DNA of 41,920 bases, from the NCBI GenBank assembly GCA_947463515.1, contig CANHRI010000018.1, forward strand, positions 1 through 41,920, written 5' to 3'. Under the pieces are notes generated by a model, which made no database searches, was not told the DNA's origin, and saw only the letters and a list, made by a program, of their open reading frames with translations. The DNA comes from Flavobacteriaceae bacterium (lineage in GTDB: Bacteria > Bacteroidota > Bacteroidia > Flavobacteriales > Flavobacteriaceae). Below are positions 16,877 to 23,851 of this stretch, in pieces. The position numbers and the translations under genes are program-made. The number at the start of each line of letters is the position of its first letter. The first letter of the stretch is position 1.

Positions 16877-18457
16877 ATGCGTATTCCTAAAATTTACATA
16901 CCGATTCTTTTTTTCTCCTGTGTGGCGCTCGGCATCGTCATTGGCGGACTCGTGAATTATCCGATTCCAGTCAAAGCGACAAAGCAAGAGTACCGCAGTA
17001 AACTCAATCGGTTGTTGAATTTTATAGAGAACGAGTATGTGGATGAGGTCAAAACCGACTCCATCGTCGATGTTACGGTGACGGGTATTTTAGCCAATTT
17101 AGATCCGCATTCGGTATATGTAACACCCCAAGAACAAACACTGTTGGCCGATAATATGCGCGGCGATTTTGTGGGTATAGGTATTAATTTTTACACCTAT
17201 AATGATTCGATAGCGGTCATCAAACCCATTCCGGGGGGACCCGCAGAGAAAGCAGGAATCCAAGCGGGTGATCGAATATTGTATGCGGGGAAAAAACCTT
17301 TATTTGGGAAAAAATTGAAATCCGAGTCCTTGTACAATACCTTGAGAGGCGAACCCTTATCCAAGATTCAATTGACCGTATATCGTAAGAAAACGCGAAA
17401 GACGTTTACCACCCAAGTGGTTCGGGATGTTATACCCTTGAAAAGTGTTGAAGTTGCCCTTCTCCTCCATGAAAAAACGGGTTATATCAAAATCGAACGT
17501 TTTGCCGAAACTACCGGAGAGGAGTTTCATCAAGCATTACTCCAGTTAAAAAAGAAAGGCATGCGTGCGCTCATTATTGATGTACGCGAAAACGGCGGCG
17601 GCGTCATGGAATCAGCGATTGCTATTGCAGATGAACTCCTTCCCGAAGATGATTTAATCGTTTTTACCAAAAATAAAAAAGGTGCGGTTGAAAAAATGTA
17701 TGCCACTGAGGAAGGTTTGTTTGAATCGGGGAAAGTAACCGTACTCATCGATGAAAATTCAGCCTCGGCGAGTGAGATTCTAGCTGGAGCCATTCAAGAT
17801 AATGATCGCGGTCAAATTGTTGGTCGACGCTCTTATGGCAAGGGATTGGTGCAACGAGAAATGAATTTTGACGACGGTTCGGCAGTACGTTTAACCGTTG
17901 CACGCTATTTTACCCCCAGTGGCCGTTCGATTCAAAAACCCTACAAAAAAGGCGAGTCCGAAGCCTACCATGGGGAATACGAACACCGCTACGAATCGGG
18001 TGAACTTACACAGCCCCAAAAAGTTAAAGTAGCCGATTCACTCAAGTTTACAACCAAGAAAGGCCGAATAGTGTATGGGGGAGGCGGCATTGTTCCCGAT
18101 GTTTTTGTTCCCCTCGAAAGTGCTGTGGGCGAAGAAAATGTAGCCTATGTTTTGAAAACAGGTATTGTAGGCCATTTTGTGTTTGAACAATTGGACAACA
18201 ACCGCAGTCGATTTGCGGGCTGGACCTTTGAGCAGTTTCAAAAAAACTATGATACCACAACCGACTTTTTGCCTGAATTTGAAAAGTATATGGAAAAGTC
18301 AGGTGTTCAAATGCAGTGGGAAAAAAGTAAACCGGTGGTGCGTCGCTACGTAAAAGCCGAATTTGCTCGGCAGTTGTTTGGGGATACCGCCTACTACAAA
18401 GTCATTCTCCAAGAAGATCCTATGTTAAAAAAAGCGGGCGTTAAGAGTATTCGTTAG
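16877..18457 (+). CDS. S41-family C-terminal-processing serine protease with PDZ domain
   Basis: The 526-residue protein is anchored or exported by an N-terminal hydrophobic segment (about residues 7-27). A helical pro-region follows, then a PDZ domain at about 100-185 (GIGINFYTYNDSIAVIKPIP ... AGIQAGDRIL), then the S41 catalytic core. The Ser-Lys dyad is S297 in NSASASEI and K322 in RRSYGKGLVQ, with the family's 25-residue spacing. About 100 extra residues at the C-terminus are not part of the core. Likely job: trimming or degrading envelope proteins from the C-terminal end. It converges on and overlaps the next gene by four bases. Confidence 0.95.
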   Translation: MRIPKIYIPILFFSCVALGIVIGGLVNYPIPVKATKQEYRSKLNRLLNFIENEYVDEVKTDSIVDVTVTGILANLDPHSVYVTPQEQTLLADNMRGDFVGIGINFYTYNDSIAVIKPIPGGPAEKAGIQAGDRILYAGKKPLFGKKLKSESLYNTLRGEPLSKIQLTVYRKKTRKTFTTQVVRDVIPLKSVEVALLLHEKTGYIKIERFAETTGEEFHQALLQLKKKGMRALIIDVRENGGGVMESAIAIADELLPEDDLIVFTKNKKGAVEKMYATEEGLFESGKVTVLIDENSASASEILAGAIQDNDRGQIVGRRSYGKGLVQREMNFDDGSAVRLTVARYFTPSGRSIQKPYKKGESEAYHGEYEHRYESGELTQPQKVKVADSLKFTTKKGRIVYGGGGIVPDVFVPLESAVGEENVAYVLKTGIVGHFVFEQLDNNRSRFAGWTFEQFQKNYDTTTDFLPEFEKYMEKSGVQMQWEKSKPVVRRYVKAEFARQLFGDTAYYKVILQEDPMLKKAGVKSIR

Positions 18458-19065
18458 CGGTTCACGCTATCATGCACTTGCACCGGAATCCCTTCGTTCC
18501 ATTCGGTCAAAATATCCGTCGCTACCGAGGCGCCACTTCCTGCGGCTATAGGCAATTGACTCCGCCACCCGGCTAATGTTCCACAAACATACAAACCCGG
18601 TTTTACCACATGATCGGTGTTGCGCAATTGCAACCGGTTTTTGTCGGGATGGGCTTTTTGATGCGGGATGACATACGATTCTACCCCCGCAATGGGAAAC
18701 GGATTTCCAGCGCCAATCGCGATAACTACACGACGACTCTCCAAAATTTCGCCCGTAAGGGTTGTTACGGTAAACTGATTTAACTCGCCCGAAATCGCCG
18801 TGATTTTAATATTTTCGAGTTGAATGACATGCGGATATAAAGTAGCTAAGTGCGTTTTACTTTCCGCCAACAACGATGCTCCCGTGGTTCCTGCCGGAAT
18901 ACCATAGGCGTTGTTGAAAACCGCATTTTGTAAAGAAGAAGCTTTTTGGTGCGTAATCACTCCAATTTTTTTGGCTGCCGCAAAAGGTTTATGTTGCGCC
19001 GAACCCAAGAGCAAGGCACACGACATACCCGATACGCCACCGCCAATTATGAGTACGTCAAACAT
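18454..19065 (-). CDS. Short FAD/NAD(P)-binding oxidoreductase, thioredoxin-reductase-like
   Basis: This 203-residue protein begins with a dinucleotide-binding Rossmann motif (LIIGGGVSGMSCALLL). A second FAD block near the end, GLYVCGTLAGWRSQLPIAAGSGASVA, matches thioredoxin-reductase-like flavoproteins. Both the NADPH domain and the CxxC redox pair of true TrxB are missing, and it is about two-thirds the usual length. It may be a single-domain flavoprotein that relies on a partner reductase. It probably heads an operon with the small membrane protein gene downstream of MarC only if transcription reads through; spacing to that gene (1 base) suggests co-transcription. Confidence 0.8.
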   Translation of the reverse strand: MFDVLIIGGGVSGMSCALLLGSAQHKPFAAAKKIGVITHQKASSLQNAVFNNAYGIPAGTTGASLLAESKTHLATLYPHVIQLENIKITAISGELNQFTVTTLTGEILESRRVVIAIGAGNPFPIAGVESYVIPHQKAHPDKNRLQLRNTDHVVKPGLYVCGTLAGWRSQLPIAAGSGASVATDILTEWNEGIPVQVHDSVNR

Positions 19066-19066
19066 G

Positions 19067-19267
19067 TTATTGGTTTTTCATTTTCTCTTCGATGCGCTTC
19101 GACATTTTGAAAATCAAAAGAATAAAAATGGCGCAAAACGAAGCTACGATTCCGATTAAGGCCACCAAACTGTTCCCTTCAAACGGACGGTCAAAATCCA
19201 ACATCATCACATTAACGACCACTAATGCAATGGCAATAAAGATTAATAAAGTGGTAAAGATTTTCAT
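19067..19267 (-). CDS. Small two-segment membrane protein, unknown function
   Basis: The 66-residue protein starts at ATG 19267. Two hydrophobic helices (about residues 3-22 and 33-53) flank an acidic loop, LDFDRPFEGNS, and the C-terminus is basic (KMSKRIEEKMKNQ). I do not recognise a family with a known function. The stop lies one base before the FAD protein start, so the two are almost certainly one transcript. An upstream TTG would add seven unlikely residues. Confidence 0.7.
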   Translation of the reverse strand: MKIFTTLLIFIAIALVVVNVMMLDFDRPFEGNSLVALIGIVASFCAIFILLIFKMSKRIEEKMKNQ

Positions 19268-19309
19268 TGTTTTACTTTCTGATGACAAATTTAATCATTT
19301 CTCGCTGTA

Positions 19310-19885
19310 CTAAAAGAGGGCTTTAACATTAGAGGCAAATAATTTAACAGCAATCGCCAACAACACTACCCCAAAGGTTTTTCGAATAACGCCCAAACCA
19401 TTTTTGCCCAAAAACTTTTCAATTTTTGCCGACGATTTCAGTACGCCATACACCAAAATCACGTTCAAAAAAATCGCAATCACAATATTTATGGAAGCGT
19501 ATTGCGACCGAAGCGAAAGTAAGGTGGTCATCGTTCCAGCCCCTGCAATCAATGGGAACGCCAAAGGCACTATCGAGGCCGAGGTATTGGCTTCCTCTTT
19601 ATAAATTTTAATTCCCAAAATCATTTCCAAGGCCAAAAAGAAGAGGACAAACGAACCCGCAACCGCAAACGAATACACGTCCGTACCAATTAATTTCAAA
19701 AATTCTTCCCCAGCAAACAAAAAGGTAATCATGATACTACCCGCCGCCAACGACGCTTTTTCCGATTCAATATGTCCAAATTTCTGCCGTAAATCCACAA
19801 TAATCGGAATCGTACCGACAATATCAATGACGGCAAAAAGCACCATACTAATGGTTACAATCTCCCTAAAATCCAAGCTCCACAT
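19310..19885 (-). CDS. MarC-family integral membrane protein
   Basis: The 191-residue protein has six hydrophobic segments. The opening, FREIVTISMVLFAVIDIVGTIPII, and the later VPLAFPLIAGAGTMTTLL are the MarC family's two conserved blocks, the second being its P-L-x-x-P-G/A-like loop. Once thought to be linked to multiple antibiotic resistance, the family's transport substrate is unclear. The ATG at 19885 is preferred to a TTG seven codons upstream, and it fits the promoter 19 bases away. It may be the first gene of a unit including the two genes downstream. Confidence 0.88.
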   Translation of the reverse strand: MWSLDFREIVTISMVLFAVIDIVGTIPIIVDLRQKFGHIESEKASLAAGSIMITFLFAGEEFLKLIGTDVYSFAVAGSFVLFFLALEMILGIKIYKEEANTSASIVPLAFPLIAGAGTMTTLLSLRSQYASINIVIAIFLNVILVYGVLKSSAKIEKFLGKNGLGVIRKTFGVVLLAIAVKLFASNVKALF

Positions 19886-19903
19886 ACCCGTTGAAATTTT
19901 TTG

Positions 19904-19933
19904 CAAAAGTAAGGCATAAAAAAAGATTCAAAT
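19904..19933 (-). promoter_or_regulatory. Promoter of the MarC gene
   Basis: Read on the minus strand, TTTG (19933-19930) is separated by 18 bases from TACTTTTG (19911-19904). Both halves of the Bacteroidota consensus are exact, just upstream of the ATG. Confidence 0.65.
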
Positions 19934-19979
19934 TTTAAATTCCCGTTAAATTTCAACCCCTTGATTTTTAATCTTTTGG

Positions 19980-20100
19980 GCGCTCCCCCTCGGAGTCAAG
20001 TGGGCAATTTCTATCCGTTTTTTCTACCTCGGGGTCAGGTCGTCCGTTGCAAGTCCGCGCTCGTTCCTCGCTGTGGGCTTTTCACTTCCACCCTTAGCGC
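19980..20100. repeat. GC-rich intergenic element with short terminal inverted repeats
   Basis: A 121-base block, much richer in G+C than the surrounding AT-rich spacer, begins GCGCT and ends AGCGC, a 5-base inverted pair. AAGTGGGC near the left end is partly mirrored by CACTTCCACCC near the right end. No coding frame is credible. It resembles, from memory only, GC-rich repeats seen between genes in other flavobacterial genomes. Only one copy is in this window, so repeat status rests on that recollection. Confidence 0.45.
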
Positions 20101-20103
20101 GGT

Positions 20104-20160
20104 GTTCAGTCTATAGTGTACAGTGTACAGTGTACAGTTTACAGTCTTACAGTGTTCAGT
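20104..20160. repeat. Heptamer tandem repeat, consensus GTACAGT (8 units)
   Basis: The units are GTTCAGT, CTATAGT, GTACAGT three times, TTACAGT, one inserted C, TTACAGT and GTTCAGT. Every unit ends in AGT and three are identical. A 7-base period would shift reading frame at each unit, so this is not a coding repeat. Confidence 0.9.
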
Positions 20161-20172
20161 CGCCCTTTCAAA

Positions 20173-20207
20173 AATCAACAATCGTTAATCAACAATCGTT
20201 AATCACC
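20173..20207. repeat. Heptamer tandem repeat, AATCnnn (5 units)
   Basis: The units are AATCAAC, AATCGTT, AATCAAC, AATCGTT and AATCACC. This is also a perfect 14-base duplication, with the 7-base register kept throughout. Confidence 0.85.
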
Positions 20208-20210
20208 ATC

Positions 20211-20278
20211 CCCCCTTTAGGGGCTAGGGGGCAACCGACAACCCACAACCGACAACCAATCCCCCTTTAGTGGCTAGG
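20211..20278. repeat. Direct repeat CCCCCTTTAGnGGCTAGG, two copies 50 bases apart
   Basis: Copies at 20211-20228 and 20261-20278 are identical at 17 of 18 positions. Each is partly self-complementary (CCCC with GGGG). They bracket the CAACCGA heptamer tract. Confidence 0.8.
20232..20259. repeat. Heptamer tandem repeat, CAACCnA (4 units)
   Basis: The units are CAACCGA, CAACCCA, CAACCGA and CAACCAA. It is the third distinct 7-base repeat in the same spacer. Confidence 0.85.
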
Positions 20279-20285
20279 CGCTAGG

Positions 20286-20307
20286 GTTCAGTAAGCAGTC
20301 TTCTAGT
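20286..20307. repeat. Second, decayed copy of the GTACAGT heptamer tract
   Basis: The units GTTCAGT and AAGCAGT, one inserted C, and TTCTAGT repeat the pattern of the first tract, including the single inserted C. Confidence 0.6.
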
Positions 20308-20320
20308 ACCTAGAAAGTAA

Positions 20321-20328
20321 TATCTTTG
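20321..20328 (+). promoter_or_regulatory. -7 promoter element of the DUF3109 gene
   Basis: TATCTTTG matches TAnnTTTG exactly, 17 bases before the ATG and right after the repeat mosaic. The -33 region would fall inside the decayed heptamer tract and has no clear TTG. Confidence 0.45.
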
Positions 20329-20345
20329 CATCAAAGAAAAATACT

Positions 20346-20924
20346 ATGTTTCAACTCGGGAAAACCATCGTATCGGAAGATATTTTAGAAAAAGACTTTG
20401 TGTGCAACCTTTCGGCCTGTAAAGGGGCTTGTTGCGTTGATGGCGATGCAGGAGCTCCCCTTACGGCCGAGGAGACAAAAATATTGGAGGCGATTTATCC
20501 AAAAATTAAATCCTATTTACGTCCCGAGGGTATTGAAGCTATCGAACGCCTCGGAACATGGGTGGTCGGGACAGAGCAAGATTTAGAAACGCCCCTTATC
20601 GACAACAAAGATTGCGCGTATGTCATTTTCGACGGTCAAACCGCCTTGTGCGGCATTGAACAAGCCTACAATGAAGGCTTAATCGATTGGAAAAAACCCG
20701 TTTCTTGTCATTTATACCCCATCCGAATAAAGGATTTTACCGAATTTGCTGCCGTGAATTACGATCGTTGGGATATTTGCGATCCCGCTTGTTCACTGGG
20801 TAAAGAACTACAAGTACCCGTATATAAATTTGTCAAAGAAGCCTTGATTCGTCGCTTTGGAGATAATTGGTATGCCGAATTGGAAAAAGTAGCCGAGGAA
20901 TACCAAAAAGAGCGTAGAAAATAA
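20346..20924 (+). CDS. DUF3109-family cysteine-rich protein
   Basis: This 192-residue cytoplasmic protein has a cysteine cluster near the N-terminus ([11 protein letters not shown], residues about 19-29) and further Cys in [19 protein letters not shown] and [10 protein letters not shown]. The pattern resembles YkgJ-type zinc/iron-cluster proteins, so metal or Fe-S binding is likely. It matches the DUF3109 family as I remember it; no biochemical role is known to me. It is transcribed alone, and its stop codon lies inside the stem of its own terminator. Confidence 0.85.
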   Translation: MFQLGKTIVSEDILEKDFVCNLSACKGACCVDGDAGAPLTAEETKILEAIYPKIKSYLRPEGIEAIERLGTWVVGTEQDLETPLIDNKDCAYVIFDGQTALCGIEQAYNEGLIDWKKPVSCHLYPIRIKDFTEFAAVNYDRWDICDPACSLGKELQVPVYKFVKEALIRRFGDNWYAELEKVAEEYQKERRK

Positions 20925-20956
20925 AAAAACCGAAACGGAATAGTTTCGGTTTTTTT
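20923..20956. terminator. Bidirectional terminator shared by DUF3109 gene and tRNA-Ala
   Basis: A 14-base stem (A-run plus CCGAAAC with GTTTCGG plus T-run) has a 6-base loop, GGAATA. It overlaps the DUF3109 stop on one side and ends one base from the tRNA 3' end on the other. Confidence 0.85.
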
Positions 20957-20957
20957 G

Positions 20958-21031
20958 TGGAGAAGATGGGGCTCGAACCCACGACCTCTACGCTGCCAGC
21001 GTAGCGCTCTAGCCAACTGAGCTACATCCCC
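20958..21031 (-). tRNA. tRNA-Ala, anticodon GGC
   Basis: On the minus strand the gene folds into a cloverleaf: acceptor GGGGATG/CTTCTCC, D stem GCTC/GAGC, anticodon stem CTACG/CGTAG with loop CTGGCAG, and T arm GTGGG-TTCGAGC-CCCAT. The anticodon is GGC, reading GCC/GCU alanine codons. Acceptor pair 3-70 is G-U, the alanine identity element. There is one U-U mismatch at 6-67. The 3' CCA is not encoded. Confidence 0.95.
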
Positions 21032-21043
21032 TTTAATGCGTTG

Positions 21044-21074
21044 CAAATATACTAATTTACCTATCAAAGCCAAA
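21044..21074 (-). promoter_or_regulatory. Promoter of tRNA-Ala
   Basis: On the minus strand TTTG (21074-21071) lies 19 bases before TATATTTG (21051-21044). Both halves are exact Bacteroidota consensus, 12 bases upstream of the mature tRNA 5' end. Confidence 0.65.
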
Positions 21075-21208
21075 TATTTTTTTGAATCCTAAAGAATTGC
21101 ATACTTAAAGCAAAAAAAACACTGATTCATAGTAAATTATCGCAAATTTATTCTTAAAATTGTGCTTCTTTAAAAAAACAACGTACAAACTATTAACCCC
21201 TACCGAAA

Positions 21209-23020
21209 ATGAAAAAAATTACTCTATTGACGGCCTTATTGGTTTCTTTTTTGGGTCAGGCACAAATCATTGCCTCTCAAAACTTCGATACGGCTTTAGG
21301 CTGGACTACCACCACGACTACTAGTGATGCGGGAACAACCATCAGTGCTTGGTCACGAAGAACTGTAGGAACCAACCCAACCTGTGCCACTTTTGCAGGA
21401 GCGGGTATGGCTCGTTTTGCCTCCTATTCTATTCCAAACAACGGAACAGGACGCCTTACTTCACCAGCGATAACTTTTGCTGGGGCAAATTACCGTGTGA
21501 AATTAAAAATGTACCGCGATTCGGGCTATGCTGGGGATGCCGATAACATTCAAGTTTATTATAACACCACAGCAGCAGCTGGAGGAACATTATTAGGAAC
21601 CGTAAACCGTTCTCGACAATTGGCGCCCATCGTGCCCGCTGATGGATGGTACAGTTATTCTTTTGATATTCCTGGAACAGTATCGGGTACGGGGTACATC
21701 AATATCTTGGGAACTTCACGATATGGAAACAACATCTTTATTGATGAAATTACGGTAGAACAAATTCAAGCTATTGACGCTGAAACCACTTCGGTAGATA
21801 TGAATGCAATCGTATTGGCTGGTTCTAAAGTGATTACAGGTTCGATTAAAAACATGGGAACCTCTACTATTAATTCAATGACTGTAAATTGGCAAATTGG
21901 TACAGGTACTATCTACTCGCAGACTTTATCAGCTTTAAATATTGCGATGGGACAGTCGTACACGTACACACACAATGACCAATGGAATGCAACCCCCGGG
22001 AATTATGTGTTAAAAGTTTGGGTTTCCAATGTAAACGGTGCTGGAAATGATGGTGATACTACCAATGATATGGTAACCAAAAACGTTTCCGTAGCCAGTG
22101 GTTCTACTGCGCGTCTTCCTTTGTATGAGAAATTTTCGAGTTCAACATGTCCTCCTTGTTTTTCGTTCAACAACAACTTCTTTTCTCCCTTTTATAACAC
22201 AGGAACCAACCAAAATAATTTAGCGTTGATATCCTATCAAGTGAACTGGCCCGGTGTAGGAGATCCTTATTACACTACTGAAGTCGGAGAGCGTGTAGGG
22301 TATTATGGAGTTACCGGTGCACCGACTTTATTTGTAGACTCCAAAGAAGGGACTAACTTTAATACAGCACAATTGCAAACCGCTTTTGATGCTGCTTTAA
22401 GTGAGCCGGCATATTTTGGGATTAACGCGACACGTTTATTGAACGGTTCTGATTTAACAGTGACCGTAAATACTACTCCGTATTTGTCAGGAAATTACAC
22501 CATTCATGCTGTTGTAGTAGAAGGAGTGACTACTGGTAACGTAGCAACCAACGGAGAAACTTCTTTCAAGAATGTAGTTATGAAAATGTTGCCCGATCCT
22601 GATGGAACAGCGGTTAATTTCACCTTTAATACGCCTACAACCCACACATTACAAACGAACTTAAACGGGTTGAATATCGAAGAATTGTCAGATATTAAAG
22701 TGGTTGTATTCATTCAAAATGTAGCTACTAAAGCTGTAATGCAAGCGGCATTTGCCACAGATGCATTATCCAATGGTTCATTCACAGCGCAAAATATTGC
22801 ACGTTTGTTCCCAAATCCTTCCAACGGAATTCTACAAGTAGCGACAGAAGGTACTGTAAATATTACGGTTACTGATATGACTGGAAAAGTAGTTTATCGT
22901 GCAAATGCTCTTGAAAATGGCGGTCAAATGAATTTAACTTCGTTGCAAAAAGGTATTTACTTAGCGACGATGACCAATGAAGCGGGCGCTACTCAAACAC
23001 AAAAAATTGTATTAAACTAA
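21209..23020 (+). CDS. T9SS-exported Omp28-like protein with thioredoxin-like domain
   Basis: The 603-residue protein has a signal peptide (MKKITLLTALLVSFLGQAQ), then a beta-sandwich 'choice-of-anchor' type region (about 20-185) and a CARDB-like Ig region (about 190-295). An Omp28/thioredoxin-like domain follows, with C314-P-P-C317 in SSTCPPCFSF. The C-terminal 75 residues are a type A T9SS sorting domain (LFPNPSNGILQV ... GKVVYRA ... QKGIYLATM). So it is secreted across the outer membrane and probably surface-attached or released. The CPPC pair suggests thiol redox chemistry or a structural disulphide. The next gene is 51 bases downstream and also T9SS-exported, so the two likely share a transcript. 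Confidence 0.9.
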   Translation: MKKITLLTALLVSFLGQAQIIASQNFDTALGWTTTTTTSDAGTTISAWSRRTVGTNPTCATFAGAGMARFASYSIPNNGTGRLTSPAITFAGANYRVKLKMYRDSGYAGDADNIQVYYNTTAAAGGTLLGTVNRSRQLAPIVPADGWYSYSFDIPGTVSGTGYINILGTSRYGNNIFIDEITVEQIQAIDAETTSVDMNAIVLAGSKVITGSIKNMGTSTINSMTVNWQIGTGTIYSQTLSALNIAMGQSYTYTHNDQWNATPGNYVLKVWVSNVNGAGNDGDTTNDMVTKNVSVASGSTARLPLYEKFSSSTCPPCFSFNNNFFSPFYNTGTNQNNLALISYQVNWPGVGDPYYTTEVGERVGYYGVTGAPTLFVDSKEGTNFNTAQLQTAFDAALSEPAYFGINATRLLNGSDLTVTVNTTPYLSGNYTIHAVVVEGVTTGNVATNGETSFKNVVMKMLPDPDGTAVNFTFNTPTTHTLQTNLNGLNIEELSDIKVVVFIQNVATKAVMQAAFATDALSNGSFTAQNIARLFPNPSNGILQVATEGTVNITVTDMTGKVVYRANALENGGQMNLTSLQKGIYLATMTNEAGATQTQKIVLN

Positions 23021-23071
23021 ATAGTAAACGGGGAGATTAGCCGTCTCCCCATTAACACTCCCAAAAAAAAT

Positions 23072-23797
23072 ATGAAAAAGATTGCTCTATTTGGAATGCT
23101 AGCCATGGTGGGTTTAACACAAGCACAAATTGCGGTTACCCGTCATAATAATACTCCTGTTGCTTCAGGCCAGGTATTGGCTTTTAATTCAACCTTATAT
23201 CCTCAAGGGTCTTTGGATTTTTATGTCAAAAATCTATCCACTACAGCATCAGTAAATGTGCGTATTAACTGTACTTCTTTGCTCAATACTGACGGGGAAG
23301 GTTTTGAATTGTGTTTTGCCAACGAATGCTTATCCTCGGTAGAAGAAGGAATGAATTATCCTGTGAATCTTCCTTTTTTAACCTTACCTCCAGGAGGACA
23401 AAGCGGCAATGACGGACACTTTTACAACACCGTTTTAGGTTCGGCGCCTTATCCCAAAGATTATTCTTTCCGTTTTTTCCAAGCGGGAAATCCATCGGGG
23501 AATTTTGTTGACGTTACGTATCGTTTTGACCCAGCGCTTTCGGTGGGCGATATCGAGCAGTTACAGCAAAATGGGGTGTTGATCAAAGCCACCACCTTTA
23601 CTTCAGAATTGACATTGGATGTCCTAAAGGCGTCACAAGTTCAGGTATTTGATTTTAATGGAAAATCAGTCTTACAGCGCGATTTACCGTATGGAATTCA
23701 CACATTAGACACAAGTGCATGGCAATCCGGTATGTATATTTTACAATTCACCGATGCTTACGGAAATACTGGAACAAAAAAAGTGATCAAAAACTAA
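23072..23797 (+). CDS. T9SS-exported small beta-sandwich protein
   Basis: The 241-residue protein opens with a signal peptide (MKKIALFGMLAMVGLTQAQ). Residues about 20-160 look like an Ig-like fold rich in beta strands, with a pair of Cys in INCTSLL and FELCFANECL. The last 80 residues end like a T9SS type A domain (VQVFDFNGKSVLQRDL ... SGMYILQFTDAYG ... KVIKN). The usual N-P-x-x-G opening of that domain is not visible. It is the second gene after the Omp28-like protein and ends at a strong terminator. Function unknown; a partner or substrate of its neighbour is possible. Confidence 0.82.
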   Translation: MKKIALFGMLAMVGLTQAQIAVTRHNNTPVASGQVLAFNSTLYPQGSLDFYVKNLSTTASVNVRINCTSLLNTDGEGFELCFANECLSSVEEGMNYPVNLPFLTLPPGGQSGNDGHFYNTVLGSAPYPKDYSFRFFQAGNPSGNFVDVTYRFDPALSVGDIEQLQQNGVLIKATTFTSELTLDVLKASQVQVFDFNGKSVLQRDLPYGIHTLDTSAWQSGMYILQFTDAYGNTGTKKVIKN

Positions 23798-23813
23798 TTT
23801 GTTATAATCGTAT

Positions 23814-23848
23814 AAAAAAAGACCTGTTCATTTGAACAGGTCTTTTTT
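23814..23848. terminator. Bidirectional terminator between the T9SS genes and the cytochrome operon
   Basis: AAAAGACCTGTTC pairs with GAACAGGTCTTTT around ATTT, with A and T runs on both sides. It serves the convergent units. Confidence 0.88.
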
Positions 23849-23851
23849 ATT

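Noticed and set aside
20104-20259. Possible CRISPR array
   Set aside because: Units are 7 bases with no spacers of 25-40 bases, and no cas genes are near.
20073-20270. Open frame across the heptamer repeat region
   Set aside because: It begins at a GTG inside the GC-rich element and runs through 7-base repeats that change frame each unit. The product is low-complexity and the DNA is better explained as repeats.
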